A stretch of 25,615 nt of DNA from UBA10210 sp964408425 (lineage in GTDB: Archaea > Micrarchaeota > Micrarchaeia > Norongarragalinales > Norongarragalinaceae): positions 1 to 25,615 of the forward strand of contig CAYOZI010000012.1 of assembly GCA_964408425.1 (NCBI GenBank). Direction: 5' to 3'. Position numbers and translations under genes: made by a program. Every line of letters begins with the position of its first letter. Position 1 is the stretch's first letter. The notes under the pieces were generated by a model. That model did no database searches, was not told where the DNA came from, and saw only the letters and a list, made by a program, of their open reading frames with translations. Shown piece after piece: positions 14,982-21,843 of this stretch.

Positions 14982-15410
14982 TTACCTCTTAGGCTTTTCT
15001 TTTCTTCCGGTCCTCAATTCCTCGAGTGAAATGCCGTTGACCGCTACGACTTTGTAGCGCACTCCGGGAATGGAGCCCATCTGCCCGCGCTGCGAGCCTC
15101 CCAATCCGGCTATGGTCACTTCGTCGTGCTCTTCAATCTGGTTTATGGCTTTATCTCGAGGCACGTGGGCGGAAACTTTCTTTCCGTTCTTGATTAACTG
15201 AACGCGAACGCACTTGATTATTCCCGAGTGCGGCTGTTTTTGCTCTTTCCCTTCCTTCTTCAAAACTATTCCCTTTGCCTGCGGCGCCCCTTCCAGCGGG
15301 TCGAACTTGAACTTCAAGCCCAGTTTCTTTCTCTTCCACGGCTTTTTCAGCCACCTGTGCTTCTTCCTTTTTCTCTCTAGAATCCTTGCAGCAAACTCTC
15401 CGCGCGCCAT
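14982..15410 (-). CDS. rps12: Ribosomal protein uS12
   Basis: A 142-aa decoding-centre protein. The archaeal pattern is clear: MARGEFAARILERKRKKHRW at the N-terminus, DPLEGAPQAKGIVLKKEG (37-54), then KQPHSGIIKCVRVQLIKNGKK (58-78), EEHDEVTIAGLGG and IPGVRYKVVAVNGISLEEL near the end. The usual PNS motif is PHS here. I start at ATG 15410, because GGTGGA lies just upstream and the protein then begins as archaeal uS12 does. An ATG at 15422 would add MVEC and has a weaker site. It lies 21 bases after NusA and five before uS7. Confidence 0.95.
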   Translation of the reverse strand: MARGEFAARILERKRKKHRWLKKPWKRKKLGLKFKFDPLEGAPQAKGIVLKKEGKEQKQPHSGIIKCVRVQLIKNGKKVSAHVPRDKAINQIEEHDEVTIAGLGGSQRGQMGSIPGVRYKVVAVNGISLEELRTGRKEKPKR

Positions 15411-15431
15411 GCATTCCACCATTTTCTTTTT

Positions 15432-15839
15432 TTACATTATCTTGAATTCCGAAACGTTGTAATGCCTTTTCAGCAGTTCCCTGGAAGCGTTTATCTTCCA
15501 GCCTTTCGACCCGATTGCGAGCCCCTTGTTCTTTCCATCCACTTTCACGCTCAACCCGTTTTCCCCGGAAGGAGTTATCCCTTCGACGGAAGCGGGTTTC
15601 ACGAGATTCGCAACGAACCCTTCGAGCGAAGACGCGAATTCGATTATCTCAACCTTTCTCCTCAAAGCCCGTTCCAGGCTCCTCAAGTTCGAACCGTTTT
15701 TCCCTATCGCCTTCCCCGCGTCCCCGGCTTGCACGAGAAACACCACGGAAGCCGGGTTTTCGAGAACGTCCAACGCCCTCGCGCCCGTGTTCCTTTCAAT
15801 CAAGCCTAGCAACGCCAGTTGCTCCTGCGTTATTTTCAT
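15432..15839 (-). CDS. nusA: Archaeal NusA-like transcription factor (two KH domains)
   Basis: A 135-aa protein consisting of two KH domains, as in the short archaeal NusA that lacks the bacterial N-terminal polymerase-binding and S1 domains. KH1 has its GxxG loop GKNG at 46-49 (AGKAIGKNGSNLRSLE), and KH2 has GSKG at 110-113 (GLAIGSKGWKINASRELL). It binds RNA, probably in transcription elongation or termination. It sits between eL30 and uS12, the conserved archaeal order. It begins 15 bases after the eL30 stop. Length is normal. Confidence 0.95.
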   Translation of the reverse strand: MKITQEQLALLGLIERNTGARALDVLENPASVVFLVQAGDAGKAIGKNGSNLRSLERALRRKVEIIEFASSLEGFVANLVKPASVEGITPSGENGLSVKVDGKNKGLAIGSKGWKINASRELLKRHYNVSEFKIM

Positions 15840-15854
15840 TCCTTCTTTTCCTTC

Positions 15855-16142
15855 TCACTTGATTTTAAGAATGTCCGAGTTTCCCTCTTCGAGAACCGCC
15901 AGCGCGCTTACGGAAAAAGGCTTTCCGCAAACCGCGCCCAGTTCAACCCCGTTCCCGTTAAACTCGAGCAGCGGGATTTTCGAAGCCTTGCAGTAACCCT
16001 GCAATTCCTTTCCGCCCGGGCAGGTTTTCGAAACTACTATCGCCTTGGCCCCGCCCACTAGGGAAAGCTTGAGGGTTTTCTGCAAACCGAGTTCCACTTT
16101 TCCCGAATCCACTGCAAGCCGGATTGACTGGGATAAATCCAT
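15855..16142 (-). CDS. rpl30e: Ribosomal protein eL30
   Basis: A 95-aa member of the L7Ae/L30e RNA-binding family. It shows DLSQSIRLAVDSGKVELGLQKTLK at the N-terminus and the GGAKAIVVSKTCPG loop (30-43), then IPLLEFNGNGVELGAVCGKPFSVSALAVLE, typical of eL30. In archaea eL30 commonly precedes NusA and uS12, as here. Yeast eL30 binds a kink-turn in its own transcript, so the hairpin-rich leader upstream is of interest, although no clear kink-turn was found. ATG 16142 is preceded by GTGATGG six bases away. The gene is 206 bases after SecY. Confidence 0.93.
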   Translation of the reverse strand: MDLSQSIRLAVDSGKVELGLQKTLKLSLVGGAKAIVVSKTCPGGKELQGYCKASKIPLLEFNGNGVELGAVCGKPFSVSALAVLEEGNSDILKIK

Positions 16143-16348
16143 GGTTTTCCATCACTTTTTAAAAACAAATTATTCGCTAATCAACCAAATCGAACCATAT
16201 GCAAGATGATGGTTCTCAGCCTTTCCTAGGGAAAGGCTACTCCCCATTTTTTCTGACGAAAAAAGGAGCTGTCCTCAAATATCCAGAATACAAAAATGGC
16301 TTTTCCGGTTTAAAAACGTTGTTGTACGCGGCAGGGTTTTTTCTTCAC
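16143..16348 (-). promoter_or_regulatory. Leader of the eL30-NusA-uS12-uS7-EF-2 run with three tandem hairpins
   Basis: This 206-base gap contains a minus-strand TATA-like TTTTTAAA at 16309-16316, predicting a start near 16287. Three hairpins follow. First, TTTTTTC/GAAAAAA with an outer CTCC/GGAG (16240-16268). Second, a perfect 9-bp AGCCTTTCC/GGAAAGGCT with a 3-base loop (16218-16238). Third, a perfect 7-bp GAACCAT/ATGGTTC with a 10-base loop (16192-16215). Another AT-rich TTTTTAAAAA lies at about 16156-16165. No supported gene lies in it. Confidence 0.5.
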
Positions 16349-17791
16349 TCAGCCCATCCGGACGATCGTCTTCAATTGCGGGTATAAGTCGAAAAGCTGT
16401 TGTTTCGCCAGATCCTCGTAAAAACGGTAGAGGATTCCCACGGTCAGCAGTATTCCCGTTCCCGTTCCCAACGCGCCCGTAATGTCGGCAAACCAGGCGA
16501 GTATTCCCACGAACAAGCTTCCGAGAATCGTTATGATGGGTATATACCGGTCCAAAATCTTTTCCGTAATTCGCGGGTCCTGCCTGTAACCGGGAATCTG
16601 GAGCCCGGATTTTTGCAGTTGGGCGGAAACTTCTTTCGAACCCATTCCCGTGCTTTCTATCCAAAACCACCCGAATACTACGCAGAGAAGTATCAGTGCA
16701 AGCCCGTAAACGATCATGTGCATCAATTCTCGCGATTGGAATAGGAACTGCAAATACGCTTCGTACCCTCCGGCGAAAAACAACGGGGAAGGCAGGGCGG
16801 TGACGAAGTAAGCGAAACCGTCTATCGGCTGGTTGTTCTGGTACGTGCCAAGCAACCCCGCTTTGATTCCCGGAGAGCCTTCGATCGGCGAGGCGGTGAA
16901 AGCGCCCATCAACTGGACGTTCAACAGGATTGCGGAAGCGAGAATCACGGGAATGTTGGAAACGTACAGGAATTTTATAGGATACTTAGCTCCGAGCCCC
17001 CTGGCCCTGCCGTATGCGAGAGGCAGTTCGATTTTCATTCCCTCGGCATAAACGACCACCATGAAAACGGCTATCGTGAAAACTATTGGCATGAGGGACC
17101 AGAAGGCGGTGGTTATGTTGCCGCCGATCAAGTGGTATAGCGCGGCGGGAATCAAGCCCGACGGGACGCCAGTTCCAGTGGACATGAAGTTGAACGCGCC
17201 CAAAAACACTGCTTGCGATACGCCTGCGGCGATGAAGAGTGAAATTCCCGACCCTATCCCGTGCTTTTGCACGACTTCATCCAAATAAAGCAATATGATG
17301 GACCCTAACGCGAGTTGCAGTATGACTGCGATTTGCGTGATGAGCAAGCTTCCCATTAAGGCGGGAAATTGGGATGCGGGAGAGCCGACTGGAGTTATGT
17401 AATTCGAGAAAACGTATATTCCGGCTTCGAAGAAGGCTAGGAAAATCGCCAATAGTTTTTGAACCCCTTGGAATTTCTTTTTTCCTTCCTGCGAGCTCAA
17501 GTCGAAGGAAACGAGTTTCGAGCCTACGGCCAATTGAAGGAATATGGACGCCAATACGATGGGCCCGATTCCTGCAGTGATCAGGGAGCCGGTCTTGCTT
17601 CCCAAGAGAATATCCAAACGCTCGAACTGCTGAATGCGGGTCGGGTCTACGCCGATAGGGTAGATTACCCCCATGAAATAAAACAACACTAGAACAAGCC
17701 CGGTCCACAACAGCTTGTTTTTCAGCGTGGGAATGCGCTCCGGCCGTTTTACTTCCGGAAGAAGCGAAATGAATGAATCCAACGCGCTCAT
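16349..17791 (-). CDS. secY: Protein translocase subunit SecY
   Basis: The 480-aa core channel of the Sec translocon. About ten hydrophobic helices are visible, beginning with the first helix after residue 27 (LLWTGLVLVLFYFMG) and the plug-region sequence GVDPTRIQQFERLDILLGSKTGSLITAGIGPIV. The cytosolic loop between helices 8 and 9 contains the conserved basic stretch STGMGSKEVSAQLQKSGLQIPGYRQDPR (about 382-409). The protein pairs with SecE and SecG (Sec61-beta in archaea), not in this window. It ends the spc part of the cluster after uL15, the usual place. A TATA-like TTTTAAAG at 17814-17821 lies about 27 bases before the ATG, so a leaderless extra transcript is possible; no ribosome binding site is seen. 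Confidence 0.98.
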   Translation of the reverse strand: MSALDSFISLLPEVKRPERIPTLKNKLLWTGLVLVLFYFMGVIYPIGVDPTRIQQFERLDILLGSKTGSLITAGIGPIVLASIFLQLAVGSKLVSFDLSSQEGKKKFQGVQKLLAIFLAFFEAGIYVFSNYITPVGSPASQFPALMGSLLITQIAVILQLALGSIILLYLDEVVQKHGIGSGISLFIAAGVSQAVFLGAFNFMSTGTGVPSGLIPAALYHLIGGNITTAFWSLMPIVFTIAVFMVVVYAEGMKIELPLAYGRARGLGAKYPIKFLYVSNIPVILASAILLNVQLMGAFTASPIEGSPGIKAGLLGTYQNNQPIDGFAYFVTALPSPLFFAGGYEAYLQFLFQSRELMHMIVYGLALILLCVVFGWFWIESTGMGSKEVSAQLQKSGLQIPGYRQDPRITEKILDRYIPIITILGSLFVGILAWFADITGALGTGTGILLTVGILYRFYEDLAKQQLFDLYPQLKTIVRMG

Positions 17792-17813
17792 GAGTAAAAC
17801 AACCGCTGGAATG

Positions 17814-17821
17814 CTTTAAAA
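17814..17821 (-). promoter_or_regulatory. TATA box for a leaderless secY transcript
   Basis: The minus strand reads TTTTAAAG in the 60-base gap after uL15, centred about 27 bases before the secY ATG. This is the spacing expected for leaderless archaeal mRNA. Confidence 0.45.
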
Positions 17822-17851
17822 GTTATGGGCAAATTCTTTTTTCAAAAAATT

Positions 17852-18277
17852 TTATTGCAAGACCGTCGTTTTCCCGCCTGCAGCCTCGATTTTTTCCTTC
17901 GCCTTTGCCGAAAAGCCTTTCGCCTTGACGTCGAGCTTTACGGAAATTTTCCCGTCGGACAAAACCTTGTGCAAAGGCAATTCCGCCACGTAAAACCCTT
18001 CTTTTTGCGCAAGCAACCCGTTTTTCGCCTGCAAATCCAGTTCAAAAAGCGCGATTTCCTGCAATCTTTTGTGAGCGTGGTGGAACCCCTGTTCCCCGCG
18101 GTCCCGCTTGTTGGTCTCGCCCATCTTAATGGTGCGGAGCCAGTTGTGCTTGTGGAACCCTGCCCTGCCTACCCCGCCCCGGTTTCCCTTGCCCCTCCGG
18201 TTTTTGGCGTTGCCTCCGCCGAAAGACCGGTTTCCAGCGTACTTTCTTTTCTTTGCACTCTTCGCCCTTCTAGCCAT
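17852..18277 (-). CDS. rpl15: Ribosomal protein uL15
   Basis: A 141-aa protein with the long basic, Gly-rich N-terminal extension of uL15 (SAKKRKYAGNRSFGGGNAKNRRGKGNRGGVGRAGFHKHNW, residues 7-46), which threads into 23S rRNA, and a C-terminal globular part with LPLHKVLSDGKISVKLDVKAKGFSAKAKEKIEAAGG. The N-terminal segment matches archaeal uL15 rather than the bacterial form. It starts 11 bases after uL30; the ribosome binding site GAGGT overlaps the uL30 stop. The following gap to SecY is 60 bases. Confidence 0.96.
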   Translation of the reverse strand: MARRAKSAKKRKYAGNRSFGGGNAKNRRGKGNRGGVGRAGFHKHNWLRTIKMGETNKRDRGEQGFHHAHKRLQEIALFELDLQAKNGLLAQKEGFYVAELPLHKVLSDGKISVKLDVKAKGFSAKAKEKIEAAGGKTTVLQ

Positions 18278-18288
18278 TTTTCAAAACC

Positions 18289-18624
18289 TCAGTGAAGCAT
18301 CTTGATTATCAAATCGTTGATCTTATCCCCGCGGTACCCCAAATCCCCTTTCGGAAAGTGGTTTTTGATTCCATTCCACCCGCCTTTCGGGTTGTTCAAG
18401 CGGAATATCTTTTCCTTTCCCTTCGCCTTTTCCAAAGCGGCGAGCGTCTGGGGGGTTATTTCGCCCCAAGTGGTGAAATCGCGGATTTTCTGCAAAACGC
18501 TTTTGTCGACGTTATCCGCGATAATGCAGTGGTTTTTCCTCGTCAAATGCATTTGCTTCAAAGACTGCACGATATCCTTCCTTACCCCGTGCACTCCCCT
18601 TACGCGTATCAAAGCCATGGACAT
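18289..18624 (-). CDS. rpl30: Ribosomal protein uL30 (short form)
   Basis: The uL30 core is clear: IRVRGVHGVRKDIVQSLKQMHLTRKNHCIIADN (6-38), then a middle part DFTTWGEITPQTLAALEKAKGKEKIFRLNNPKGGWNGIKNHFPKGDLGYRG with the archaeal RLNNPKGG equivalent. At 111 aa it is shorter than the usual archaeal uL30 of about 150 aa; the insert between the WGEI and RLxxPxGG parts is mostly missing. It starts two bases after the uS5 stop with GGTGA upstream. ATG 18618 (third codon) would give MALIRVRG, closer to the family start, but the spacing of GGTGA fits 18624. Confidence 0.95.
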   Translation of the reverse strand: MSMALIRVRGVHGVRKDIVQSLKQMHLTRKNHCIIADNVDKSVLQKIRDFTTWGEITPQTLAALEKAKGKEKIFRLNNPKGGWNGIKNHFPKGDLGYRGDKINDLIIKMLH

Positions 18625-18626
18625 TT

Positions 18627-19271
18627 TCAGTTTTCACCGGCAGCATTTTCTTCGGTTGAAGACGGGTTTGTAGAAACCCCTTGCTTCAATTTGTTCAACG
18701 AGCTTAAAGCGTTTATCGTGGCGAGAATCGTGTTCAGAACGTTTCTCGTCCTTCCCTTGGCGAAAGTCCAGCAGTCCTTTATTCCCGCCATTTCCAAAAC
18801 CTTCTTCGAGTTCTCGCCTGCGACTATCCCGACCCCTCTTGGGGCGGGTTTGATCGTTATGTTCGTCGAACCGTTCGCTCCCGAGACGGTGAGCGGAATG
18901 GAATGGGGCGTGCCGCAACCGCACTCCCAAGAACCGCAGCCCAAATTCAATTTCACGATGTTCATCTTCGCGTCTTTGATCGCCTTTTCAATCGCATCCC
19001 TCGTTTCAGCCGCCTTTCCGACGCCAACGCCTATGAAACCCGTGTTGTTTCCTACGATTACCACCGCTCTCATGTGCTGCTTCCGTCCGTAAGCGGTCAT
19101 TCTCTGCGTGCTGGAAACGTTCATTACCTCATCCTTCAAGTCTGGAATGAGAATGTCGATTATCTGGTGCTCGAGAACCTTTTGGTTGGACTCGACAAGC
19201 TGGTCGAACGAGGTTATTTCTCCGCTCAGCACCCTTCTTCCCAAACTCGTTTTCGGAACCCATTCAGACAT
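18627..19271 (-). CDS. rps5: Ribosomal protein uS5
   Basis: A 214-aa uS5 with the archaeal N-terminus WVPKTSLGRRVLSGEI (4-19), the double-stranded RNA-binding-like domain with MRAVVIVGNNTGFIGVGVGKAAETRDAIEKAIKDAKMNIVKL (68-109), and the C-terminal domain with APRGVGIVAGENSKKVLEMAGIKDCWTFAKGRTRNVLN (143-180). It helps decoding fidelity and mRNA entry. Start ATG 19271 is preceded by GGGGATAAAAA. It begins 34 bases after uL18, and uL30 starts two bases after its stop. A Ser/Glu-rich tail ends the protein. Confidence 0.96.
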   Translation of the reverse strand: MSEWVPKTSLGRRVLSGEITSFDQLVESNQKVLEHQIIDILIPDLKDEVMNVSSTQRMTAYGRKQHMRAVVIVGNNTGFIGVGVGKAAETRDAIEKAIKDAKMNIVKLNLGCGSWECGCGTPHSIPLTVSGANGSTNITIKPAPRGVGIVAGENSKKVLEMAGIKDCWTFAKGRTRNVLNTILATINALSSLNKLKQGVSTNPSSTEENAAGEN

Positions 19272-19305
19272 TTTTTATCCCCTAAAACCTTTTCAACATC
19301 AAAAA

Positions 19306-19824
19306 CTACTTCTCTTTCGTTTTCCCATCGGAAGCCAAAATCTTTTGTTTCGCTGCGGAAAAATCGGACGCGTTCTTCAAGTGCTTTCCTTCCAGCCTGT
19401 CTTGCGAAGGCGCCTTGTCCCCGCCTATCGAGCCTTCCAGACCCGCGTCTATAGCCCCTTTCAAAGCCGCATACAAAAGCGATCCTTTCGAGGCGGATTG
19501 CAATCCCACGTCCAAAATCACGCCCTTCACTCCCTTTCCTTTCGCCTGCAAACCGCAAAGCAATCCAGCCAAATACGCCGAGGGCGTGTTGCTTTTCCCT
19601 GCAAAACCGAAATCTGCCAGCTTTTTGGTCGTAACCGTAGCAACGGTCAAATCGCCTTTTTCGCCAGCTTGCGTAACCTGGACTACCACGAATTTGTTCG
19701 TCTTCCTCACGACCAGCCGCGGGATTCCGCTTTTCAGCAGTCCGAGCCTTCGGCTGTAATCCGTCTTCCCTTCCTTTCTCCTTCGGAAGCGGACTTTGTA
19801 CAAGGGACCGGTTGCTTTAGTCAT
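19306..19824 (-). CDS. rpl18: Ribosomal protein uL18
   Basis: A 172-aa 5S rRNA-binding protein. The archaeal N-terminus KVRFRRRKEGKTDYSRRLGLLKSGIPRLVVRKTNKFVVVQV (9-49) is followed by the AYLAGLLCGLQAKGKGVKGVILDVGLQSASKGSLLYAALKGAIDAGLEGSIGGD core, which ends the globular part. The usual C-terminal tail is partly shortened compared with many archaeal uL18 proteins. It begins 15 bases after eL19 with TGATGG before the ATG and is followed by uS5, in the conserved archaeal order eL32-eL19-uL18-uS5-uL30-uL15. Confidence 0.95.
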   Translation of the reverse strand: MTKATGPLYKVRFRRRKEGKTDYSRRLGLLKSGIPRLVVRKTNKFVVVQVTQAGEKGDLTVATVTTKKLADFGFAGKSNTPSAYLAGLLCGLQAKGKGVKGVILDVGLQSASKGSLLYAALKGAIDAGLEGSIGGDKAPSQDRLEGKHLKNASDFSAAKQKILASDGKTKEK

Positions 19825-19839
19825 TTTTCCATCAGCTTT

Positions 19840-20280
19840 TTACGATATGATCTTTTTCTCTTTCAAGTGGGCGATCAAGTGTTTTTTGTTCCTGAAGAAA
19901 TCCCCTTTAACCATCAGGTAAACCTTCCTGTAAGTTTCCTTCTTCAAAGCGCCCGATTCCTGCAGGATCTTCAGCAATTTCCGCTGGCTTCTCACCTTCT
20001 CGATCCAGCGCCTTTTTCTCGTTACAGTAGAAAACTTGGCTCCCTTCCTGCTTCCCTTTCCCCTTCTCCTGCCCGCGTGAAGGCGTGATTGCTTGAATCT
20101 GGCATTATCCCGTCCCACTCCCTTCTTCTGGACTACGGTTATCACTCCTTGCGCTATCAAAGAACGGACGTCATCGCGGGTCAACGCTTCCTTCGCCTTG
20201 GAAGGGTCGTTGATCGTAATGCGGGATCCGCCCGCCTTCAGTATCGCGGAAGCCAGCCTTCGAACGGTCTTCAAACCCAT
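19840..20280 (-). CDS. rpl19e: Ribosomal protein eL19
   Basis: A 146-aa archaeal/eukaryotic-type protein: MGLKTVRRLASAILKAGGSRITINDP (1-26), then TRDDVRSLIAQGVITVVQKKGVGRDNARFKQSRLHAGRRRGKGSRKGAKFS, and a long basic helix typical of eL19. The frame is open further upstream to a TTG at 20346 that overlaps the eL32 stop and would add 22 residues. I chose ATG 20280 because GTGA precedes it with the same AAAAAA spacing as the neighbouring genes and the family normally starts at this sequence. The gap to eL32 is then 62 bases. Confidence 0.93.
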   Translation of the reverse strand: MGLKTVRRLASAILKAGGSRITINDPSKAKEALTRDDVRSLIAQGVITVVQKKGVGRDNARFKQSRLHAGRRRGKGSRKGAKFSTVTRKRRWIEKVRSQRKLLKILQESGALKKETYRKVYLMVKGDFFRNKKHLIAHLKEKKIIS

Positions 20281-20342
20281 TTTTTTCACAACAACTTTTT
20301 TCGATTCCGTGTTTATTTTTGATGAAGCTTTTCGCAAAAGCT

Positions 20343-20717
20343 TCAAACGTTCAGCAAGCGCAATTTCAGTTTCCTCGCTTCTGCCGCGAACACGAGCCTC
20401 TTTTTCCTGCCCACGCCGGCGGAAACGCGCACTACGATGTTCTTCTGCTTTCCGGCTTCGAGCAAATCCTTCAACGAAGAAACGAAAACTTCCCTGAACC
20501 CGGACGGGTGCAAGCCCCGATCCTTCCTGTCGGTCCGATAACCGATTTTAGGCAGGTAACCGTATCCCCCTTCCTTTATGCGCAGCTTGTTGTCTATGCC
20601 TCGCGGCTTCCTCCACGCTTGGCCGACCCTCTTCTTCTGGTCGACGTTCTGGCGCTTGAAAACCGGAATCTTCTTCCGCATCTTCTTTTCCTTTGCAGTT
20701 TTGGTATCAACAGCCAT
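20343..20717 (-). CDS. rpl32e: Ribosomal protein eL32
   Basis: A 124-aa protein with the eL32 signature: KKIPVFKRQNVDQKKRVGQAWRKPRGIDNKLRIKEGGYGYLPKIGYRTDRKDRGLHPSGFREVFVSSL (15-82), followed by an EAGKQKNIVVRVSAGVGRKKRLVFAAEARKLKLRLLNV tail. WRKP-GIDNK-R and RGLHPSG are the family hallmarks. It binds 23S rRNA in the large subunit. It begins 11 bases after uL6 and keeps the archaeal order uL6-eL32-eL19. Its start context is TGATAAAAAATGG, as for its neighbours. Confidence 0.96.
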   Translation of the reverse strand: MAVDTKTAKEKKMRKKIPVFKRQNVDQKKRVGQAWRKPRGIDNKLRIKEGGYGYLPKIGYRTDRKDRGLHPSGFREVFVSSLKDLLEAGKQKNIVVRVSAGVGRKKRLVFAAEARKLKLRLLNV

Positions 20718-20728
20718 TTTTTATCAGC

Positions 20729-21244
20729 TCAACTGTAGTAAATCCCGTCCTGGAAAACGCGAATGTCCTTCTTCACTATTCTCGTCGCCCTGACCAAATT
20801 CGATGCAGTCTGCCCGACGCTTTCCTTGTCAAAACCCGAAACGGTTATGTCCTGTCCCTTTACTTCAACTCCGGCATCCCCGGCAATCTTGGTTTTCCTC
20901 GGGGTTTTCTCGCCGAGAAAGTTCTTTATGAAAATCTCCTTCCCCTTCACTTCCAAAGTCACGGGAAAGTGCGAGTACAGTATCTGGAGTTTTTTCTCGA
21001 ATTTTTTTTCGGACCCCAAAAGCATGTTTTTCAAGTGGGCAATGGTCGTATTTACCTGCGCATTGTTTTTTCTGTTCGATTTGTCCTTCAAAACCACTTC
21101 GATTTCGTTTCCCTTCACTTTCACGTCGACGATTCGCGGGTTGAACGCCCTTACGAACTCCCCGTTAGGGCCCTTGACGGTTATCTTGCCGTTAACGGCT
21201 TCAACTGAAATTCCAGACGGAACGGTCAACACCATTTTTTTCAC
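20729..21244 (-). CDS. rpl6: Ribosomal protein uL6
   Basis: A 171-aa two-domain protein. The first copy has VPSGISVEAVNGKITVKGPNGEFVRAF (8-34) and a second similar fold is centred at ILYSHFPVTLEVKGKEIFIKNFLGEKTPRKTKIAGDAGVEVKGQDITVSGFDKESVGQTASNLVRATRI. It lies near the GTPase-associated centre of the large subunit. The duplication typical of uL6 is visible. Start ATG 21244 has GTGA six bases upstream; it follows uS8 by 12 bases. Length is normal for small archaeal genomes. Confidence 0.96.
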   Translation of the reverse strand: MKKMVLTVPSGISVEAVNGKITVKGPNGEFVRAFNPRIVDVKVKGNEIEVVLKDKSNRKNNAQVNTTIAHLKNMLLGSEKKFEKKLQILYSHFPVTLEVKGKEIFIKNFLGEKTPRKTKIAGDAGVEVKGQDITVSGFDKESVGQTASNLVRATRIVKKDIRVFQDGIYYS

Positions 21245-21256
21245 GTTTTACAAAAA

Positions 21257-21640
21257 TCAATATACGAAGCACAACAGCCTTCCTCCCACCTTCTGCGCCT
21301 GCGCGTCGGAGTGGCTCATTATTCCTTTCGAAGTCGAAACGACGAGCAATCCGACCCCTTTAGCGGGCAGAAACCTCGTCTCGAACTTCTCCCAAGTTTT
21401 TTTGGAAACGGGAAAACGCGGTTTTATCGCGCCGATGTCGTTTATTTTCCCCACGAGCGAAATTTTGAACTCCCCGCTTTTGCCGTCGTCGACGAACTTG
21501 AACTCCCCGATGAAACCCCGCTTTTGCAATAAAAGCAAAACCTGCCTCAGGACTTTCGAAGCGGGCCTTACGGAAGCAAGCTTGCGTCCCTTCATTTCGG
21601 CTACTTTCATCGAATTCAAGCCGTTGGCGAGCGTATCCAT
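21257..21640 (-). CDS. rps8: Ribosomal protein uS8
   Basis: A 127-aa protein of the small-subunit platform, beginning MDTLANGLNSMKVAEMKGRKLASVRPASKVLRQVLLLLQKRGFIGEFKFVDDGKSGEFKISLVGKINDIGAIKPRFPV. The GLLVVSTSKGIMSHSDAQAQKVGGRLLCFVY ending (97-127) is the conserved rRNA-binding motif of uS8. It lies between uS14 and uL6, the standard archaeal order. Start ATG 21640 is preceded by GGTGA with an AAATAAAA spacer. Confidence 0.97.
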   Translation of the reverse strand: MDTLANGLNSMKVAEMKGRKLASVRPASKVLRQVLLLLQKRGFIGEFKFVDDGKSGEFKISLVGKINDIGAIKPRFPVSKKTWEKFETRFLPAKGVGLLVVSTSKGIMSHSDAQAQKVGGRLLCFVY

Positions 21641-21666
21641 TTTTTATTTCACCATTATGCAATTTT

Positions 21667-21822
21667 TCAACCGTATTTTTCGAAGCCCAATTCGGTCGCG
21701 TGCTCCCTGAAGCACTTCCTGCAGATGTACAGGTCGTATTTCTGTATGAGCCCACGGCAGTTTCCGCACATCGAGCATCTCCGCTTTCCGCGGTGTTTGT
21801 ACTTCGTTTCAAGCTTTTGCAT
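21667..21822 (-). CDS. rps14: Ribosomal protein uS14, zinc-binding form
   Basis: A 51-aa frame that is easily missed because of its size. It reads MQKLETKYKHRGKRR, then CSMCGNCRGLIQKYDLYICRKC, then FREHATELGFEKYG. C16, C19, C34 and C37 form the zinc ribbon of the archaeal uS14 (a further Cys at 22 is extra). The ending CFREHATELGF is the family hallmark. uS14 sits in the small-subunit head next to uS3 and uS10. It lies 21 bases after uL5 and 26 before uS8, exactly where archaeal spc operons place it. Confidence 0.95.
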   Translation of the reverse strand: MQKLETKYKHRGKRRCSMCGNCRGLIQKYDLYICRKCFREHATELGFEKYG

Positions 21823-21843
21823 TCGAAAACCCTTTTTTCACAA

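Noticed and set aside
16206..16256. Box C/D sRNA candidate on the plus strand (ATGATGG and CTGA)
   Set aside because: Only imperfect C and plain D boxes 50 bases apart; no C'/D' boxes, and the interval is taken up by perfect inverted repeats that fit leader hairpins better.
16199..16387. Small plus-strand frame in the SecY-eL30 gap
   Set aside because: No ribosome binding site or family match; it crosses the hairpins and the end of secY.
19108..20088. Long plus-strand frame opposite uS5, uL18 and eL19
   Set aside because: It covers three well-supported ribosomal genes on the other strand and looks low-complexity, rich in Phe, Ser, Gln and Arg as expected of shadow frames.
20763..21710. Long plus-strand frame opposite uL6, uS8 and uS14
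   Set aside because: Antisense shadow; no start signal and no family resemblance.
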